A DNA stretch of 9,264 nt from a bacterium (lineage in GTDB: Bacteria > Chloroflexota > Dormibacteria > Aeolococcales > Bog-877), in the NCBI GenBank assembly GCA_021844355.1, contig JAKBTP010000017.1, positions 1 to 9,264 of the forward strand. Direction: 5' to 3'. Below the pieces are notes generated by a model that had not been told where the DNA came from, did not search any database, and saw only the letters and a list, made by a program, of their open reading frames with translations. Shown one piece after another: positions 6,378 through 9,264 of this stretch. Positions within the stretch are counted from its first letter, which is position 1. Each line of letters starts with the position of its first letter. The translations under genes and the position numbers were made by a program.

Positions 6378-7598
6378 TCAGGGGCGGGCCGCCTCCGACA
6401 GAACCAGCCTCACCACCCGCCTCGGGCCGACCCGCAGGATGGTGCCGGAGGGGAACTCCACGGGCTCCGGAGCCGCGGGGAGCCGATGGTCGCCCAACCT
6501 CACCGCGCCCTGGCCGAGAAGGCGCAAACCCGCACTGCGAGAGCTCGCCATCCCCGCCCGGACCAGGAGGTCGCGCGGGTCCAGCGGGCCCGGCGGGATC
6601 ACCACCTCGGCGATCTCCGAGGGCAGCTCCTTGAAGCGGAAGCGCCGCAGAAACTCCTGGGCCGCCCTGTCAGCGGCATCCTCACCGTGGAACTCGGCCA
6701 CCACCCGTCTCGCCATCAGCTCCTTCAGGTCGCGGGGCAGGAGCTGGCCCGCACCAAGCCTGCTGGCCAGCTCCCGGGACTCAGCCACGGGCGTGGAGGT
6801 CGCCAGCTCCAGGTAGGGAAGGATCTGGGCATCGGGGAGGGACATCAGGCGGCCGAACTGGTCGTCCGGCGCGTCGGCCACCCCCACCGCGTTGCCCAGC
6901 GACTTGCTCATCTTGCGCTGGCCGTCAATGCCCACCAGGAGCGGCACGGTGACCACGTCCTGAGGGGCCATACCGTATGCCAGCTGCACCTCCCGACCCC
7001 GGAGGAGGTTGAAGAGCTGGTCGGTCCCCCCCAGTTCCACATCGGCCGCCACCGCCACCGAGTCGTACCCCTGGAGCAGCGGGTACAGCAGCTCGTGGAG
7101 CCCGATGGGCCGCTCCTCCGCCATCCGCTGGCCGAAGTCCGATCGCTGCAGGAGCTGGGCCACGGTGGCGGTGCCTGCCAGACGCAGTACATCTGAGAGC
7201 CCGAATTTCCCGAACCACTCGCTCTGCCAACGCACCTCGGCTCCTGACTTGGCCACCACCGTGAAGAGCTGCTCCAGGTAGGTCCTGGCGTTGGCCGCCA
7301 CCTCCTCTGCGGTGAGCTGGGGGCGGGTGGCGGAGCGCCCGGTGGGGTCGCCGATCTGGGCGGTGACGTCCCCGATGATCAGGACCGGGGTGTGCCCCAG
7401 GTCCTGCCAGCGCCGCAACAGCCGCATGGGTACGGTGTGGCCCAGGTGGATGTCCGGGGCGCTGGGGTCGATGCCGAACTTGATCCGGAGATGCTCGCCC
7501 CGCTCCACCCTGGCCCGGAGGTGGGCGGCGTCCACGCAGTCGACCACCCCCTGCAGATGGGCATCCCACCTTTCGGCGGGGGAGTTGCTGGCATCCAT
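6378..7598 (-). CDS. tyrS: Tyrosyl-tRNA synthetase
   Basis: This class I aminoacyl-tRNA synthetase charges tRNA-Tyr with tyrosine in the cytoplasm. From the ATG at 7598 the protein has 406 residues. It shows KFGIDPSAPDIHLGH (40-54, with HLGH as the HIGH motif), GYDSVAVAADVELGGTDQ (about 177-194, tyrosine pocket) and the canonical KMSKS (229-233). A C-terminal S4-type RNA-binding domain (about 341-400, with the DLLVRAGMASSRSAGLRLLGQG stretch) recognises the tRNA. The KFGIDP form, rather than YCGFDP, resembles the TyrZ-type branch. A GTG at 7625 would add nine residues, but a -10-like TAACGT lies between the two starts, so I prefer the ATG. Neither start has a ribosome binding site. No T-box leader is present. 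The gene is divergent from the MBL-rhodanese gene and upstream of yebC. Confidence 0.93.
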   Translation of the reverse strand: MDASNSPAERWDAHLQGVVDCVDAAHLRARVERGEHLRIKFGIDPSAPDIHLGHTVPMRLLRRWQDLGHTPVLIIGDVTAQIGDPTGRSATRPQLTAEEVAANARTYLEQLFTVVAKSGAEVRWQSEWFGKFGLSDVLRLAGTATVAQLLQRSDFGQRMAEERPIGLHELLYPLLQGYDSVAVAADVELGGTDQLFNLLRGREVQLAYGMAPQDVVTVPLLVGIDGQRKMSKSLGNAVGVADAPDDQFGRLMSLPDAQILPYLELATSTPVAESRELASRLGAGQLLPRDLKELMARRVVAEFHGEDAADRAAQEFLRRFRFKELPSEIAEVVIPPGPLDPRDLLVRAGMASSRSAGLRLLGQGAVRLGDHRLPAAPEPVEFPSGTILRVGPRRVVRLVLSEAARP

Positions 7599-7606
7599 GT
7601 CGGGGA

Positions 7607-7612
7607 ACGTTA
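7607..7612 (-). promoter_or_regulatory. Possible -10 element for a leaderless tyrS mRNA
   Basis: The minus strand reads TAACGT (TANNNT pattern), with its last base nine bases upstream of the tyrS ATG at 7598. Transcription starting six to seven bases downstream would leave only about 2-3 bases before the ATG, giving an essentially leaderless mRNA. That is consistent with the absence of any Shine-Dalgarno sequence. No TTGACA-like -35 is visible. Confidence 0.3.
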
Positions 7613-7680
7613 CCGAACCGGCCACCGGTCCGGCCGCCGGCTCTCCGGACGCCCTCAGCGCGGCGCCTGCCGGGGGACGG

Positions 7681-7686
7681 TAAACT
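7681..7686 (+). promoter_or_regulatory. Possible -10 element of the MBL-rhodanese gene
   Basis: TAAACT fits TANNNT and stands out in a GC-rich intergenic stretch. Transcription would start near 7693 and leave a leader of about 50 bases. The -35 region (around 7658-7663) is GC-rich and unlike TTGACA, so an activator or an alternative sigma factor may be needed, or the call may be wrong. Confidence 0.3.
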
Positions 7687-7705
7687 CGCGCCCAGGCGTC
7701 GCGAG
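7685..7705. repeat. Perfect inverted repeat CTCGCG-N9-CGCGAG
   Basis: Six-base arms at 7685-7690 and 7700-7705 are exact reverse complements around a 9-base spacer. They overlap the end of the candidate -10 and span the predicted start of transcription of the MBL-rhodanese gene. The position suits a repressor operator, or a hairpin at the 5' end of the mRNA. Which of these applies cannot be decided from the sequence. Confidence 0.4.
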
Positions 7706-7732
7706 ATGGCCGGGCTCCGGGCGGTCCTTGGT

Positions 7733-7738
7733 GGAGGT
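7733..7738 (+). promoter_or_regulatory. Ribosome binding site of the MBL-rhodanese gene
   Basis: A perfect GGAGGT five bases before the GTG at 7744. It fixes the start, which gives an N-terminus (MQVEILETPELGDRSYVI) typical of the family. Confidence 0.75.
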
Positions 7739-7743
7739 CGGGC

Positions 7744-9129
7744 GTGCAGGTAGAGATCCTGGAGACTCCCGAACTGGGCGATCGCAGCTACGTGATCGCC
7801 GACCGCCTGGAGGCGGCGGTCATCGACCCCCAGCGTGACCTGGACCGCCTCGTCGGTCTGATCCAGCGGCGGGGCTGGCGGGTCCGGGTGGTCCTCGAGA
7901 CCCATCTGCACAATGACTACGTCACCGGCGGGCTGGAGCTCTCGCGGCGGACCGGGGCGACCTATGTCGTGGCCGGAGGCGAGGAGGCCAGCTTCGACTG
8001 CTGCCCGGCACGCGAGCAGGACACCTGGGAGTTGGGGCGGTCACGGATCAAGGTGGTGCCCACCCCGGGGCACACTCCCGGGCACTGCGCCTACCTGCTG
8101 CAGGGACCGGGTTCCGAGGATCTCGCGGTCTTCTCCGGGGGATCGATGCTCTTCGGCACGGTCGGCCGGACCGACCTGGTGGCGCCGGACCGCACAGACG
8201 AGCTGAGCCGGCTTCAGCACCGGTCGGTGCGTCGACTGGCCTTCGAGCTCCCCGAGTCAGTCGAGGTCCACCCCACCCACGGCTTCGGGAGCTTCTGCGC
8301 GTCATCACCCGGCAGCGGCGGCCAGCGCAGCTGCGTCGGGGAGGAGCGGCGGACCAACCTCGCCTGCCGCATCGAGGACGAGGAGGAGTTCGTCCGTACC
8401 CTTCGGGCCGGCCTGGGCGCCTACCCGAGCTATTACGCCCACATGGGGCTCCTCAACCGAGCCGGGCCGGCCGCTTTGGACCTCACCCCTCCGCCCCGGG
8501 TGACCCCGCAGGACGTTCCCTCCCGGATCGCCGCCGGCGAGTGGGTCGTGGACCTTCGGCCCCGACGCCAATACGCCAGCTCCCACCTCCCCGGCACGGT
8601 GGGGGTGGAACACGACCCCGGTTACTTCACCACCTATCTGGGGTGGGTCGTCCCCTGGGGCACCCCCATCACTTTGGCGTCGGGCTCCGAGGCGGAGTTG
8701 GCCGGCGCCCAGCGGGACCTTGCCCGCATCGGTATCGACAGGCCCGCGGCCGCCGTCCTCCTCCCGGAGGAGATGGGCGCCGGCGGCCGCGGGTACCGGG
8801 TGGCCGGGTGGGAGGAGCTGGCGGCCGAGCTAAACTCCCCCCGGCCACCGGCAATCCTGGACGTCCGCTCCGAGGATGAATGGCGGGCGGGGCACCTGCG
8901 CGGGGCGACATGGGTCCCACTCGGGGAGCTGGTCCCACGCCTCGGGGATCTCCCCAGGGTGCCCACCTGGGTGCACTGCCAATCCGGATACCGCGCCAGT
9001 GTGGCCGCCAGCCTGCTGGACCGAGCGGGGATACCGCCGGTGCTGGTCGACGAGGACTTCGGACGGGCGGCCGCTGCGGGCCTGGACTTGGTGGTGGAAA
9101 CAGCCCCGAATGGAAGCGACCCCGGCTGA
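7744..9129 (+). CDS. MBL-fold / rhodanese fusion, CstB-like sulfur-handling protein
   Basis: The protein has 461 cytoplasmic residues in three domains, with no signal peptide. An ETHE1-like metallo-beta-lactamase domain (1 to about 245) has ETHLHNDYVTGG (52-63), TPGHTPGH (107-114), GGSMLFGTVGRTD (132-144), HPTHGFGSFC (176-185) and AYPSYYAHMGLLNRAGP (226-242). A first rhodanese-like domain (about 255-360) lacks an active-site cysteine. A second (about 365-450) has the active loop HCQSGYRA with C412. This is the architecture of CstB, which oxidises and transfers persulfide sulfur. ETHE1 proteins bind iron with two His and an Asp in a TGDALL-like loop. Here the aligned residue is Gly (SGGSML), so persulfide dioxygenase activity is uncertain. 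Similar GG-containing proteins are, from memory, common in actinobacteria. The gene is monocistronic as far as visible and divergent from tyrS. Likely role: handling of sulfide- or thiol-derived persulfides. Confidence 0.85.
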   Translation: MQVEILETPELGDRSYVIADRLEAAVIDPQRDLDRLVGLIQRRGWRVRVVLETHLHNDYVTGGLELSRRTGATYVVAGGEEASFDCCPAREQDTWELGRSRIKVVPTPGHTPGHCAYLLQGPGSEDLAVFSGGSMLFGTVGRTDLVAPDRTDELSRLQHRSVRRLAFELPESVEVHPTHGFGSFCASSPGSGGQRSCVGEERRTNLACRIEDEEEFVRTLRAGLGAYPSYYAHMGLLNRAGPAALDLTPPPRVTPQDVPSRIAAGEWVVDLRPRRQYASSHLPGTVGVEHDPGYFTTYLGWVVPWGTPITLASGSEAELAGAQRDLARIGIDRPAAAVLLPEEMGAGGRGYRVAGWEELAAELNSPRPPAILDVRSEDEWRAGHLRGATWVPLGELVPRLGDLPRVPTWVHCQSGYRASVAASLLDRAGIPPVLVDEDFGRAAAAGLDLVVETAPNGSDPG

Positions 9130-9152
9130 CCGGCTACGCCGAGGGCTGGCCC

Positions 9153-9180
9153 TTGACAGCTGCGCACAACGTGCTATGTT
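9153..9180 (+). promoter_or_regulatory. Strong sigma70-type promoter reading off the right edge
   Basis: A perfect -35 TTGACA (9153-9158), a 16-base spacer and a -10 TATGTT (9175-9180, four of six matches with the key T-A and final T). This is by far the best consensus promoter in the window. It begins 23 bases after the stop of the MBL-rhodanese gene. The start of transcription should be the A at 9187 or the G at 9188. It must drive a gene or RNA beyond the window. Confidence 0.75.
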
Positions 9181-9200
9181 GGCCTCAGGTATCCGGGTTC

Positions 9201-9231
9201 AGACGGAGGTGTCACGTAGTGCGTACCGTCT
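9201..9231 (+). promoter_or_regulatory. Leader hairpin covering a ribosome binding site
   Basis: AGACGG (9201-9206) is the exact reverse complement of CCGTCT (9226-9231). Within the loop, CAC (9213-9215) can pair with GTG (9219-9221) around GTA. The structure takes in the first bases of the GGAGGT ribosome binding site (9205-9210) and the GTG start at 9219. It could therefore limit initiation at this site. A second pair, GCCTCAG (9182-9188) and CTGAGGC (9240-9246), encloses it, but its left arm lies mostly upstream of the predicted RNA start. Confidence 0.35.
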
Positions 9232-9263
9232 GGAGCATGCTGAGGCACACCAGGGCGGAGTGA
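9219..9263 (+). CDS. Possible 14-codon leader peptide
   Basis: A GTG at 9219, eight bases after a perfect GGAGGT (9205-9210), opens a frame encoding MRTVWSMLRHTRAE and closing with TGA at 9261-9263. It lies about 30 bases downstream of the predicted transcription start of the strong promoter. The stop overlaps another GTG (9260-9262) as GTGA, which could be the start of a coupled downstream gene in a different frame. A competing reading uses GTG at 9211, in a frame open to the window edge, but the ribosome binding site is too close for that start. No residue run typical of an amino-acid attenuator is present. The identity of the downstream gene is unknown. Confidence 0.3.
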   Translation: MRTVWSMLRHTRAE

Positions 9264-9264
9264 G

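Noticed and set aside
7599..7743. T-box or other tRNA-sensing leader for tyrS
   Set aside because: The region upstream of tyrS is short, shared with a divergent gene, and shows no T-box consensus or terminator/antiterminator pair.
6925..7911. 328-codon open frame on the minus strand across the tyrS 5' end and the divergent intergenic region
   Set aside because: It is out of frame with tyrS, composed of low-complexity R/G/P/H sequence, and overlaps two well-supported genes and their promoters.
9131..9141. CGGC-TAC-GCCG hairpin after the MBL-rhodanese stop as a terminator
   Set aside because: The stem has only four pairs and no T run follows, so it does not meet the pattern of an intrinsic terminator.

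Overview
The window is high-GC bacterial chromosome, roughly 70% by eye, tightly packed with housekeeping genes. I see no insertion sequence, phage gene, CRISPR array, rRNA or tRNA. Gene order and protein style suggest a high-GC Gram-positive-like lineage (Actinomycetota, Chloroflexota or Dormibacterota type). The sequence alone does not fix the phylum.

Minus strand, read from right to left (about 7.6 kb down to 1): tyrS (tyrosyl-tRNA synthetase), a YebC/PmpR-family protein, ruvC, ruvA, ruvB, a fused secDF translocase subunit, rimP, and the 5' end of a gene that is probably nusA, running off the left edge. This run joins three gene groups that are often conserved: yebC-ruvCAB (translation/regulation and Holliday junction processing), secDF (protein export) and rimP-nusA (ribosome maturation and transcription elongation). 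Junctions are very tight. ruvC/ruvA, ruvA/ruvB and rimP/nusA overlap by 4 bases (TTGA, GTGA and GTGA), so translational coupling is likely. Almost every gene here starts with GTG or TTG. The only long gaps are before yebC (about 100 bp) and before secDF (about 100 bp). Each contains a possible -10 element, so internal promoters may split the run into tyrS, yebC-ruvCAB and secDF-rimP-nusA units.

Plus strand: from a 145-bp intergenic region shared divergently with tyrS, a three-domain protein (metallo-beta-lactamase fold, cysteine-less rhodanese, active rhodanese) of the CstB-like persulfide/sulfur-handling type is transcribed to the right. After its stop comes the best promoter in the window (TTGACA, 16 bp, TATGTT). 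It drives transcription off the right edge through a leader that holds a hairpin over a strong ribosome binding site and a 14-codon ORF.

Points most worth a second look: the structured leader and mini-ORF at the right edge; a 12-codon ORF whose stop overlaps the TTG start of secDF; the ten-cysteine export-side head of SecDF; the apparent loss of the canonical metal-binding Asp in the MBL protein; and a perfect inverted repeat just downstream of that gene's candidate -10.
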